A stretch of DNA of 64,000 bases, taken from the NCBI RefSeq assembly GCF_017916255.1, contig NZ_CP072827.1, positions 6,349,501 through 6,413,500 of the forward strand. The letters run 5' to 3'. The notes under the pieces are model-generated. The model was not told the origin of the DNA. It did not search any database and saw nothing but the letters and a program-made list of their open reading frames with translations. This document shows positions 38,954-47,365 of this stretch, one piece after another. The translations under genes and the position numbers were made by a program. The number at the start of each line of letters is the position of its first letter. The first letter of the stretch is position 1. Source of the DNA: Streptomyces mobaraensis NBRC 13819 = DSM 40847 (GTDB lineage Bacteria; Actinomycetota; Actinomycetes; Streptomycetales; Streptomycetaceae).

Positions 38954-40215
38954 GCGCCGCCGCCCCCTTCCGGGCCCGCCGGCGACCGCGGTGCGGAGAG
39001 CATGTCGGACACGGTGCGCACGTCGGAGGGCGGGAGCGGGGCGGACGGCTCGGGCAGCCGCAGCGGCGGCGTCGTGCCGGACCGGTACCCGGCCGGCCCT
39101 TGGTACTCGGACACCTCGCCCGCCCAGTTGCGCAGGACCGCCCGTTCCGGCGACAGGCTGAGCAGGTAGTTCGGAGCGACCGGGATCTTCCCGCCGCCAC
39201 CGGGGCTGTCGATCACATAGGTCGGGACCGCGTAGCCGCTGATGTGCCCCCGCAGGCCCTCGATGATCTCGATGCCCTTGGTGACGCTCGTCCTGAAGTG
39301 GCCCGCGCCCCGCACGGAGTCGCACTGGTACAGGTAGTAGGGGCGCACGCGGATCCGCACGAGCTCGGTGCACAGCCGGCGCTGCACCTCGACGCTGTCG
39401 TTGATCCCCGCGAGGAGGACCGCCTGCGCGCCGATGGGGGCGCCGGTGCGGGCGAGGCGGGAGCAGGCCGCGGCGAGTTCCGGGGTGATCTCGTACGGAT
39501 GGTTCACATGGATGTTCACCCACATCGGGTGATTCGCCTCGATGATGTCGCACAATTCGTCGTCCACGACGAACGGATTGAAGACCGGGGCGCGCGTGCC
39601 GAGCCTGATGATTTCGACATGCGGGATCTCCCGGATTTCCGCGACGATCTCGGCCAGCCGTTTGCGCGCCATCGACAGGGGATCGCCACCGCTGATGAGG
39701 ACGTCACGCACCCGCGGCGACTCCCGGATGTACCGGATCTGCTCCCGCCAGTCCGTTCGGCTGTAATTCTGCTGCCCGTCCCCGACGAATCGGCTCCGCG
39801 TACAGTACCGGCAATACGACGTGCAGGAACTGGTGACGAGCATGACGAGCCGGTCGGGGTACTTGTGGATGATTCCGCGCACCGGCTCGTGCTCGACCTC
39901 CGAATTGGCGTCGGGCAGCCATCCGTCGAAGGCCTCCATCTCCCGCGAGGTGGGAACGACCTGGCGCCGCAGCGGGCACCGCGGGTCGTCCCCGTCGATG
40001 AGGCTGAGGAAGTACGGGGTGATGTCCACCCGGAACAGGTCGTCCGAGCCGAGGGCGCTCTCCTCCTCCTCGGTGAGCTTGATCACCTCGCGCAGCTGCG
40101 AGGCGCGGCGCAGCCGGTGGGTCATCTGCCAGCGCGGGTCGGTCCACTCGGCCTCGGGGACGTCCGCCCATCGGGGATGACGGGCACCCGATTCACTCCG
40201 CACACCGCTTGGCAT
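38950..40215 (-). CDS. Lysine 2,3-aminomutase-type radical SAM enzyme
   Basis: A 421-residue protein with CTSYCRYC (CxxxCxxC), SGGDPL, and the PLP-lysine loop SPGGGGK. The two Asp residues that in lysine 2,3-aminomutase bind the side-chain ammonium (Asp293 and Asp330 of the clostridial enzyme, as I recall) are kept, in QCDSVRG and VIDSPGGGG. This favours a terminal-amine substrate such as lysine or homolysine over glutamate. Reaction: 2-amino to 3-amino shift, giving a beta-amino acid. ATG 40215 follows GGAGG by 6 nt. First gene of the leftward operon and coupled to the NRPS, fitting delivery of a beta-amino acid to A1. Confidence 0.92.
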   Translation of the reverse strand: MPSGVRSESGARHPRWADVPEAEWTDPRWQMTHRLRRASQLREVIKLTEEEESALGSDDLFRVDITPYFLSLIDGDDPRCPLRRQVVPTSREMEAFDGWLPDANSEVEHEPVRGIIHKYPDRLVMLVTSSCTSYCRYCTRSRFVGDGQQNYSRTDWREQIRYIRESPRVRDVLISGGDPLSMARKRLAEIVAEIREIPHVEIIRLGTRAPVFNPFVVDDELCDIIEANHPMWVNIHVNHPYEITPELAAACSRLARTGAPIGAQAVLLAGINDSVEVQRRLCTELVRIRVRPYYLYQCDSVRGAGHFRTSVTKGIEIIEGLRGHISGYAVPTYVIDSPGGGGKIPVAPNYLLSLSPERAVLRNWAGEVSEYQGPAGYRSGTTPPLRLPEPSAPLPPSDVRTVSDMLSAPRSPAGPEGGGGA

Positions 40216-40504
40216 CTGCAACCTCCGGCTTGATCCGGGCGAACCGAGTTTCCACCATAGGCACATTCCCGACGGCTGTTCAAGTAATACTGAATTGCCC
40301 TTCAGGTGCTGTGCACGGCATTTTTAAGGTCCTTTTTCAGGTGCTTTTTAGAACGTTTTTAGAGTCGCCGCCCGATGGCTTCCGGGCTCTCTGGCGCGCC
40401 GGGGGACGGCTCTGGTACACCATTTCGGTGCGTCGAATTTGTTCGTTCCGGTCGGGCCGATCGCGGCCGGACCGTCCGGCCGGCCTGGAATCAGGGGTGG
40501 AGCG
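40216..40504. promoter_or_regulatory. Divergent promoter region of the NRPS cluster
   Basis: The only gap between the leftward and rightward operons, and strikingly AT-rich in the 40260-40370 part. It holds an inverted repeat CTGAA-N6-TTCAG (40290-40305), the 10-mer TTCAGGTGCT twice (40301-40310 and 40336-40345), and four T-rich heptamers (separate entry). TATTAC on the minus strand (40285-40290) is a possible -10 for the aminomutase operon. All structural genes of the cluster can be transcribed from here. Confidence 0.75.
40321..40362 (+). promoter_or_regulatory. Four phased T5 heptamers, candidate SARP operator
   Basis: TTTTTAA, TTTTTCA, TTTTTAG and TTTTTAG start at 40321, 40333, 40345 and 40356, i.e. 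12, 12 and 11 bp apart, leaving 4-5 bp spacers. Heptameric direct repeats on one helix face are the known binding pattern of SARP activators. The phased T-tracts would also bend DNA. Assignment to the SARP at 20553 is inference. Confidence 0.6.
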
Positions 40505-41740
40505 GTGACTGGGACTACCGGGAAAGTGTTCACCTGGAATCCACGGCCGGGGGGCCTCGACCGCGTGGGAATCGAGGACGACAGCCTGCGGGACGGGTTG
40601 CAGGGCGCCTTCGTGCGCCACCCCGCGCTCGACGAGAAGAAGGCGCTCCTGGAGTCCTCCGCGGCGATCGGGGTCCAGGCCGCCATGCTCGGGTTCCCCT
40701 CCGCCTCGCCGGGCGCCCGGGCCGAGGCGGGCCGCCTCGTCGAGCACCTGGATCGCCGGGGCGTCCCGCTCGTCCCGCGCTTCCTGGCGCTGGCCGACCC
40801 GGCGAGCATCGCCCCGATCACCGAGCTCGACCGCGGCAGCGACCGGGACGTGTGGGCCGACTTCTTCGTCGGGTGCAGCCCGCTGCGGCGGCGCGTCGAG
40901 GGCTGGACCCTCGACAGCGTCCTCGACCGCATCACATCGGCCGGGGCGGCGGCCCGCGAGGCCGGCACGCGGTTCGGCGTCAGCCTGGAGGACGCCACCC
41001 GCACGCCGCCCGAGGAACTCGCCCGGATGGTCGACGCGGCGGTCGGGGTGGGGGCGGAGGTGCTCACCGTCTGCGACACGGTGGGGGAGTCGACACCCGA
41101 GGGCGCCGCGCGCGTCGTGCGGGCGGTGCGCGAGGCCGCGCGCGGCGCGGCGGCCGGCCGCGGCCCGGAACCGGAGATCTGGTGGCACGGCCACGACGAC
41201 CGCGGATTCGCGCTGGCGAATGCCATCGCCGCCGCCGAGGCCGGGGCGGACACCATCAGCGGCGCGTTCCTCGGCCTGGGGGAGCGGGCCGGGAACACCG
41301 CGCTCGAACTGGTCGTGATGTACCTCTACCAGGCCGGACACCCGGGCTACCGGCCGGACCGGGTGCTCGGCCACTGCCGCCGGCTCGCGGAGGCGACGGG
41401 CATGCCGGTGCGGCCGAACGCCCCCCTGATCGGCGATCAGGCGTTCGCCACGTGCACGGGGACCCATGTCGCGGCGCTGGTCAAGGCGCGCCGCTGGGGA
41501 CGTGAGACGGAGGACCTGGTCTTCTCCAGCGTGCCCGCCGCCGCGCTCGGACGCACTCAGACGATCATGGTCGGCCCGACGAGCGGACGGGCCGCCGCCC
41601 GCGAGGCCCTCGCCTCGATCGGCGCCCCGGCCGACGAGGACACCGTGGAAGCGGTCCTGGCGCGCGCCCGGTCCCGGGACCGGTGGCTCCCGCCGTCGGA
41701 GATCCGCGCACTGCTCGGGACCGGAGGTGCGCCGGCATGA
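40505..41740 (+). CDS. LeuA/homocitrate-synthase-type condensing enzyme (DRE-TIM family)
   Basis: A 411-residue TIM-barrel protein. EDDSLRDGLQ near the N-terminus carries the metal Asp and catalytic Arg, and WHGHDDRGFALANA carries the paired metal His. It should condense acetyl-CoA with a 2-keto acid, the first step of one-carbon chain elongation. At 411 residues it lacks the C-terminal regulatory domain of housekeeping 2-isopropylmalate synthase (over 500), so it should escape leucine feedback. GTG 40505 is preceded by GGTGGAG. It is coupled by ATGA to the dehydratase subunit. Proposed substrate: a guanidino- or amino-alkyl 2-keto acid. Confidence 0.88.
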   Translation: MTGTTGKVFTWNPRPGGLDRVGIEDDSLRDGLQGAFVRHPALDEKKALLESSAAIGVQAAMLGFPSASPGARAEAGRLVEHLDRRGVPLVPRFLALADPASIAPITELDRGSDRDVWADFFVGCSPLRRRVEGWTLDSVLDRITSAGAAAREAGTRFGVSLEDATRTPPEELARMVDAAVGVGAEVLTVCDTVGESTPEGAARVVRAVREAARGAAAGRGPEPEIWWHGHDDRGFALANAIAAAEAGADTISGAFLGLGERAGNTALELVVMYLYQAGHPGYRPDRVLGHCRRLAEATGMPVRPNAPLIGDQAFATCTGTHVAALVKARRWGRETEDLVFSSVPAAALGRTQTIMVGPTSGRAAAREALASIGAPADEDTVEAVLARARSRDRWLPPSEIRALLGTGGAPA

Positions 41741-43005
41741 TCCCGCAGAGCATGACCAGCAAGATCCTCGCCCGGGCGGCGGGCCGGGACCACGTGGTCG
41801 CCGGGGAGATCGTCGAGATCGCGATCGACATGGCGTTCACCCACGACCCCGTCTGCGAGGGCCTCCGCCGAGAGTTCCACGACGCGTTCGGTCCGGACGC
41901 CACCGTCTGGGATCCCGACCGGATCGCCCTCTTCGAGGACCACCTCGTGCCGGCCAAGGACGCCGAGTCGCGGCGGCTCGCCGCGAGCATGGCGCGGTTC
42001 GCCGCCGAGCAGGGCATCACCCACCACTACCCGTACGGCGAGAACTACGGCATCTGCCACGTGATGATGTGCGAGGAGGGGTTCGTCCAGCCCGGGACGG
42101 TGGTCCTCGGCACGGACTCCCACTCGGTGACCTACGGGGCGTTCAACGCCTTCGGCTCCGGCGTCGGCATGATCGACATGGTGAACGCCTTCTACACGGG
42201 CGACTTGTGGTTCCGGGTCCCGGAGACCGTCGAGGTCCGGATCGAGGGTGTCCTCCCCCCGGGTGTGCTGGCGAAGGACGTGATCCTGACCCTCATCGGC
42301 GACCTCGGCCTGGGCGGCGCCTCCGGCCGGTCGATCGAGTTCTCCGGCTCCACGGTCGACGCGATGTCGGTCGAGGAGCGCATGACGCTGTGCAACATGG
42401 TCGTGGAGGCCGGGGCGGTCAACGGGATCATGAGCCTCTCGGCCGCCGCCGCGGACTACCTGGCCACCAGGCCGCGCACCACCGCCTACCAGCCGGTGAC
42501 CGGCGACCCCGGAGCGCCGGTCGCGCGGCGCCTGGAATACCGCGCCGAGCGCCTGCGCCCCGCCGTCGCCTACCCGCACCGACCGGACAACGTGCGCTCC
42601 ATCGACGAGGCGATGGCCGACCGCATCCGGGTGGACCAGGTCTACATCGGGTCCTGCACCGGTGCGAAGTACGACGACATCGAGGTGGCCGCCGCCGAGC
42701 TGGCCGGCCGGCGCGTGGCGCCGGGGGTCCGCCTCATGATCGTGCCGGCCACCATGGGGATCTACCGCCGGCTGATCCTGTCCGGCGTCATGAGCACGCT
42801 GCTCGCCGCCGGGGCCGTGATCGAGTCGCCCGGCTGCAAGGCGTGCTACGGCGCGCACGGCGGCGTCGTCGGGGACGGCGAGGTGTGCCTGTCCACGACC
42901 AACCGCAACTTCCGCGGGCGCATGGGGAACCCCAAGTCGTCCGTCTACCTGGCATCGCCGGTCATCGCCGCGCGCAGCGCGCTCGCCGGCCTGATCACGG
43001 AGTAG
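41737..43005 (+). CDS. LeuC/homoaconitase-type dehydratase large subunit
   Basis: A 422-residue aconitase-family protein with LGTDSHSVTYGA and the three iron-sulfur Cys in GSCTGAKYDD and PGCKACYG. Together with the small subunit at 45158 it would isomerise the 2-alkylmalate made by the preceding enzyme to the 3-alkylmalate through dehydration and rehydration. The large and small subunits are separate, as in leucine biosynthesis, but the small-subunit gene is placed two genes downstream. Confidence 0.93.
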   Translation: MIPQSMTSKILARAAGRDHVVAGEIVEIAIDMAFTHDPVCEGLRREFHDAFGPDATVWDPDRIALFEDHLVPAKDAESRRLAASMARFAAEQGITHHYPYGENYGICHVMMCEEGFVQPGTVVLGTDSHSVTYGAFNAFGSGVGMIDMVNAFYTGDLWFRVPETVEVRIEGVLPPGVLAKDVILTLIGDLGLGGASGRSIEFSGSTVDAMSVEERMTLCNMVVEAGAVNGIMSLSAAAADYLATRPRTTAYQPVTGDPGAPVARRLEYRAERLRPAVAYPHRPDNVRSIDEAMADRIRVDQVYIGSCTGAKYDDIEVAAAELAGRRVAPGVRLMIVPATMGIYRRLILSGVMSTLLAAGAVIESPGCKACYGAHGGVVGDGEVCLSTTNRNFRGRMGNPKSSVYLASPVIAARSALAGLITE

Positions 43006-43008
43006 CCG

Positions 43009-44094
43009 GTGACGCCGACCACACCACCGACGGTGCTCGTCCTCCCCGGCGAGGGGATCGGACCGGAAGTCGTACGCGTCGGACGCGCCGTCCTCGAACA
43101 CGTCCTCGACCGGGCCGGGTTGCCCGCCACCATCAGCGAACACGCCGTGGGCCGCCCGGCGTACGAGCGCACCGGGCAGTGGCTGCCCGACCCCGTGCGG
43201 GACGCGCTCGACCAGGCCGCGGCGGAACCGCGCGGCGCCGTCCTCTTCGGCGCGACGGCGGACGAGCCGATCGGCGAACTCCGCAGCCGCTACGACCTGT
43301 ACGCCAACCTCCGCCCGGCCCGCCCGCTGCCGGCCCTGCACGCCGTCTCACCCCTCCGGCCCGAGCGCCTGGAAGGCGTGGACGTGCTGATCGTGCGGGA
43401 ACTGGTGTCGGACGTGTACTACGGGCGCCGCAGGACGGGCACCGACGCGGGGCGGCGGTGGGCCGGACAGGAGATGTACTACCGGGAGGACGAGGTCCGC
43501 CGCATCGTGCGCTGCGGCCTCGGGCACGCCGAGGCCCGGCGCCGCCACCTCACCCTGGTGCACAAGGCCAACGCCATCCCCGACGTCTTCGGGCTGTGGC
43601 TGGACGTCCTCGCCGAGGAGCGCGCGGCCTACCCGCACGTCGAGGTCCAGGACAGGTACGCCGACACCATGGCGATGGAACTCGTCCTGCGGCCGGCGGA
43701 CTTCGACGTCATCGTGACCGGAAACCTGTTCGGCGACCTGCTCTCCGAGATCACCGGCGCGGTGCTGGGATCGCTGGGACTGATGCCCTCGGCGTCCCTG
43801 AGCCCCACCGGGTTCGCGCTGTACGAGCCGGTCGGCGGCACGGCCCCCGACATCGCCGGCACGGGACGCGCCAACCCGCTCGGGACGATCGGCTCCGTCG
43901 AGCTGATGCTGCGGCACACCTTCGGCGCCCCCCGATGGGCCGACCGCCTGGCCGCCGCCGTCGCCCTGGCGGTCGGGCTGTGGCGCACCCCCGACATCGC
44001 CGGCCCGGGGGACAAAACGTGCACCACCGAGGAGATGGGCGCCGCGGTGTGCGACGCGTTCGACGCAGTGGCGACGGAGGAGGCGACGGAGTGA
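43009..44094 (+). CDS. LeuB/homoisocitrate-type beta-decarboxylating dehydrogenase
   Basis: A 361-residue protein with LPGEGIGPEV at the N-terminus, VRELVSDVYYG (substrate-recognition region), HKANAIP, the metal-binding VTGNLFGDLLSE, and EPVGGTAPDIAG for NAD. Expected reaction: oxidation and decarboxylation of the 3-alkylmalate to a 2-keto acid one carbon longer. Leu-type enzymes carry a leucine-side-chain pocket in the VRELV/T segment; the sequence DVYYG instead fits an altered substrate. Starts with GTG three bases after the previous stop. Confidence 0.93.
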   Translation: MTPTTPPTVLVLPGEGIGPEVVRVGRAVLEHVLDRAGLPATISEHAVGRPAYERTGQWLPDPVRDALDQAAAEPRGAVLFGATADEPIGELRSRYDLYANLRPARPLPALHAVSPLRPERLEGVDVLIVRELVSDVYYGRRRTGTDAGRRWAGQEMYYREDEVRRIVRCGLGHAEARRRHLTLVHKANAIPDVFGLWLDVLAEERAAYPHVEVQDRYADTMAMELVLRPADFDVIVTGNLFGDLLSEITGAVLGSLGLMPSASLSPTGFALYEPVGGTAPDIAGTGRANPLGTIGSVELMLRHTFGAPRWADRLAAAVALAVGLWRTPDIAGPGDKTCTTEEMGAAVCDAFDAVATEEATE

Positions 44095-45161
44095 TGACCC
44101 CACCCACACCCGGCGGACCGGGCGGGACCCCCGACGACGCCCCGCGGGACTACGACGACGCGGTCCACCGGGCCGGCTACCGCGGGGTGTTCGGCCCCGC
44201 GACCTCGTTCCTCGGACTGCCCCGGTGCGACCAGGGTCCCACCGGGTACGCGGGCGCCGACGTGGTGATCCTCGGCGCGCCCTTCGACGGCACCACGTCC
44301 CACCGGCCGGGGGCGCGCTTCGGGCCCCAGGCCATCCGGCGGGCCGACTACCTGCCCCACGTCCCCTACCGCCCCCACCTCGGGCTCGGCATCGATCCGT
44401 TCGGCGAGCTGACCGTCGTGGACGCGGGGGACGTGCCCACCCCTCCCGGCGAGACGGAGCAGGCCCACGCGCTCCTGGAGCGCGCGGTGGGGGACGTCGT
44501 GGCCGCGGGCGCCGTTCCCTTCACCCTGGGCGGAGACCACAGCGTCGCCTGGCCCGCGATGCGGGGCATCGCCGGCCGACGCGGCGCCGGGACGTTCTCG
44601 GTCATCCACTTCGACGCCCACGCCGACATCGGCGACACCAGCGACTTCGGAACGAAGTACGGACACGGCACCGTGATGCGCCGGGTGCTGGAGGCGGGCA
44701 TCGTGCCGGGAGACCGGTTCGTGCAGATCGGACTGCGCGGCTACTGGCCCGGACCGCGCACGCTCGCGTGGGCGTCCGAGCTGGGGGTCCGTTCGGTCAC
44801 GATGCACGAGCTGCGCTCCCGGGGCCTCGACGCCTGCCTGGCCGCGGTCCTCGCGCAACTCGGCGACGGACCCGTCTATTTGACGATCGATATCGATGTG
44901 GTCGATCCGGGCATGGCCCCGGGGACGGGGACACCCGAACCGGGCGGGCTGACCAGCCGCGAACTCCTCGACGCCGTGCGGACCTGCGCCCAGCGCACGG
45001 ACCTCGTCGGGGCGGAGGTCGTCGAGGTCTCGCCCCCCTACGACGGGCCGGGCGAGATCACCGCCTTCCTGGCCAACCGCGTCGTGCTGGAGGTGCTGTC
45101 GGGCATGGCGTGGCGACGCCGCGCCGCGTCGCAGGCCGGGAACGGAGGAGCACCCTCATGA
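44094..45161 (+). CDS. Ureohydrolase (agmatinase/arginase family)
   Basis: A 355-residue protein with all Mn ligands in place: GGDHSVAW (His), HFDAHADIGD (Asp-His-Asp) and TIDIDVVDP (two Asp), then the agmatinase-like APGTGTPEPGG. The family hydrolyses guanidino compounds to urea plus an amine. It is embedded between the LeuB- and LeuD-like genes and overlaps both, so it belongs to the same pathway. I infer removal of a guanidino group from a chain-extended arginine homologue to give a terminal amine, matching an aminomutase that prefers terminal-amine substrates. The ATG is fused to the preceding TGA; a GTG one codon earlier is possible. Confidence 0.92.
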   Translation: MTPPTPGGPGGTPDDAPRDYDDAVHRAGYRGVFGPATSFLGLPRCDQGPTGYAGADVVILGAPFDGTTSHRPGARFGPQAIRRADYLPHVPYRPHLGLGIDPFGELTVVDAGDVPTPPGETEQAHALLERAVGDVVAAGAVPFTLGGDHSVAWPAMRGIAGRRGAGTFSVIHFDAHADIGDTSDFGTKYGHGTVMRRVLEAGIVPGDRFVQIGLRGYWPGPRTLAWASELGVRSVTMHELRSRGLDACLAAVLAQLGDGPVYLTIDIDVVDPGMAPGTGTPEPGGLTSRELLDAVRTCAQRTDLVGAEVVEVSPPYDGPGEITAFLANRVVLEVLSGMAWRRRAASQAGNGGAPS

Positions 45162-45682
45162 TGCTCAGCGGCCTCGCCTACGGGGTGGGGGACTTCGTGG
45201 ACACCGACGTGATGAGCCCCGGCCGCTTCGAGCCCTACGAGGGGCCGGAGCAGCTCGCCCGGATCGCGCTGATCGACTACCCGGCCGCCACCCCGTTCGT
45301 CGATCCGGCGACGGGCCGCTCACCGTACACGGTCATCTTCGCCGGGACGGAGTTCGGCTGCGGTTCGAGCCGGGAGACCGCGCCGCAGGCCCTGCACCAC
45401 GCCGGGGCCCGCGTGGTCGTCGCCAAGTCCTTCGGCAACATCTTCTTCCGGAACTGCGTCAACATGGGCCTGTTGTTCCCCGTCGTCGCCGACCACGGCC
45501 TGGACGAGTCCGTCACCGGCCGGCCCGTCACCGTGGACCTCACCCACCGGGTGGTGACCTGCGCCGGCCGCCGGATCGAATTCGCCGACCTCGGGCCCCT
45601 CCAGGGCATCGTCGACGTCGGCGGCCTCACTCCCTACACCCTCGCCCGCGTCCGGTCGGGACAGAAAAGGTGTGACCGATGA
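45158..45682 (+). CDS. LeuD-type dehydratase small subunit
   Basis: A 174-residue swivelling domain with DTDVMSPGRF and FGCGSSRETAPQAL, the hallmark of LeuD, plus SFGNIFFRNCVNMGLL. It pairs with the large subunit at 41737. Both ends overlap neighbours by ATGA, so it is translated together with the ureohydrolase and the CmlA-type enzyme. Confidence 0.93.
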   Translation: MMLSGLAYGVGDFVDTDVMSPGRFEPYEGPEQLARIALIDYPAATPFVDPATGRSPYTVIFAGTEFGCGSSRETAPQALHHAGARVVVAKSFGNIFFRNCVNMGLLFPVVADHGLDESVTGRPVTVDLTHRVVTCAGRRIEFADLGPLQGIVDVGGLTPYTLARVRSGQKRCDR

Positions 45683-47289
45683 GTGCGCCCCACCCGTCCC
45701 CGCGACTCGTCTCGCTGCGTCCCGACGTCGTGGCCGAGCCCCTGATCGACCGCTGGTACGCGTGGTCGCACCTGCTCTCACCGGCCACGGCGGCGCGCAA
45801 CATCGCCCGCCGTCACCTGCCCATCATGACCTCCTACCTGAAGGCACCGGCGGTGCACCGGCGGTCGGCCCGGACACCGGCCCTGGCCGGCGGCCCGTTC
45901 ATGGACCTGGACGGAGACCGCTCGGCGGACGTCGAGGAACTGATCGGGACCACCCGGCGCCGCGCCGCGCGGCTGCTCGCACTCGACGCCGCGGTGGACG
46001 CCCTGCAGGACCTGCTGGCCGACGCCGACCCCCGCATGCCGCTCGAACAGCTCTACCCCCAGGTCCCGGAACCACTCAAGGGCTACGTGGAACTCGTCTA
46101 CGACCTGCGAGGCAACGCCTCCTTCCGGCTGATCGAGGCCCTGCTGTACCGCAGCGACTACGCCGCGCCCGACGGGCAGTCCCTCGCCCTGTCACCCCTG
46201 CGGGCGGACCGCCGCCCCTTCGTCCTGTCCACCCCCCGCCTCGACGCCGACGACCGGACCGTACTGCCCGTCGCCTTCGACCACCCCGGCCTCGACGTCA
46301 TGTTCTCGACGACGCGCTCACCCAGGCCGTTCGGCGAGATCGCGGAGGCCCTGGAGCTCGGCCCCGACACGGCGGCGGCACTCGCACCGTTCTTCACCCC
46401 GGCCGATGCCTCCGCGGCGGCCCCGCCCCGGGAGCCCGTCGGGGCGCCGCGCCTCCGCTACCTCGGCCACGCCTGCGTCCTGGCCGAGAACGCCCACGGC
46501 TGCCTCCTGGTGGACCCGCTGCTCCCACCGGAGTTCCCGGGCGCCGGCCCCCGCCTGGCCGACGGCGACCTGCCCGACCGCATCGACCACGTCCTGATCA
46601 CCCACGGACACCAGGACCACTTGGTGCTGGAGACACTCCTGCGCCTGCGCCACCGGATCGGGACGATCGTCGTCCCCCGCTCGGACGCGGGGTCGCTGCA
46701 GGACCCGTCGCCGCGCCTGGCGCTGGAGGCGGCGGGCTTCCCCCGGGTGATCGAGCTCGGGGAACTCCAGGAGACCGAGACGCCGGTGGGCCGGATCACG
46801 GCCGTGCCCTTCTTCGGCGAGCACGGCGATCTCGCCATCTCGGCGAAGACGGCGTGGCTGCTGGAGGCCGGGGGCCGGACCGTGCTCTTCGCCGCGGACA
46901 CCGCCACGGTCGATCCCGACGCCTACGCGCACGTCCGGCGGGCCGTCGGCCGGGTGGACGTGCTCTTCCTGGGCATGGAGTGCGAGGGCGCCCCGCTGAC
47001 CTGGCTCTACGGCCCCCTCTTCACCCCCGAGCCCGACCGCGAGGTCGCCGCGCGCCGGCGCCTGAACGGCAACGACGACCGCGGCGCGGCGGCCCTCGCC
47101 GAGGCGATGGGGTGCGGTCGGGCGTACGTGTACGCCATGGGCCACGAGCCGTGGGTGTGGTACCTGACGACGACGACCTTCGACGAGGCCGCGGTCCCGG
47201 TGCGGGCGGCCGAGCGGTTCGTGGCGGCCTGCCGGGCCCGGGGGATCGAGGCGCGGCGCCTGCACGGTTCGTGCGACCTGCCGTGGTGA
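45679..47289 (+). CDS. CmlA-type di-iron beta-hydroxylase, second paralogue
   Basis: A 536-residue protein, almost the length of CmlA (532). The metallo-beta-lactamase-fold ligands His309, His311, Asp313 and His314 (HGHQDH), Glu381 (FFGEHGDL) and Asp407 (FAADTATVD) all lie exactly four residues after the CmlA ligands I recall (305, 307, 309, 310, 377, 403). The helical N-terminal domain, which contacts the NRPS in CmlA, is present. Predicted to beta-hydroxylate an amino acid held on an NRPS carrier with O2. Since the paralogue at 29611 sits with the aromatic module, this one may act on valine to give 3-hydroxyvaline, or the roles may be reversed. Confidence 0.9.
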   Translation: MSAPHPSPRLVSLRPDVVAEPLIDRWYAWSHLLSPATAARNIARRHLPIMTSYLKAPAVHRRSARTPALAGGPFMDLDGDRSADVEELIGTTRRRAARLLALDAAVDALQDLLADADPRMPLEQLYPQVPEPLKGYVELVYDLRGNASFRLIEALLYRSDYAAPDGQSLALSPLRADRRPFVLSTPRLDADDRTVLPVAFDHPGLDVMFSTTRSPRPFGEIAEALELGPDTAAALAPFFTPADASAAAPPREPVGAPRLRYLGHACVLAENAHGCLLVDPLLPPEFPGAGPRLADGDLPDRIDHVLITHGHQDHLVLETLLRLRHRIGTIVVPRSDAGSLQDPSPRLALEAAGFPRVIELGELQETETPVGRITAVPFFGEHGDLAISAKTAWLLEAGGRTVLFAADTATVDPDAYAHVRRAVGRVDVLFLGMECEGAPLTWLYGPLFTPEPDREVAARRRLNGNDDRGAAALAEAMGCGRAYVYAMGHEPWVWYLTTTTFDEAAVPVRAAERFVAACRARGIEARRLHGSCDLPW

Positions 47290-47365
47290 CGGCGGCGCAC
47301 CCCGGTGCGACGAACCGTGCCACCGGGCCCACGTCGTTCCCCCCAGCCCGCAGAAAGGAGCGGCC

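Noticed and set aside
38950..40215. Glutamate 2,3-aminomutase or lysine fermentation enzyme
   Set aside because: The two side-chain amine-binding Asp residues are kept, which argues against glutamate, and no fermentation genes are nearby.
40505..45682. Housekeeping leucine biosynthesis genes
   Set aside because: The LeuA-like protein lacks the regulatory domain, the set is interrupted by a ureohydrolase and coupled to NRPS-tailoring genes.
29611..47289. The two metallo-beta-lactamase-fold proteins as antibiotic resistance hydrolases
   Set aside because: Length, N-terminal domain and the Glu replacing the His of hydrolases match CmlA-type oxygenases.
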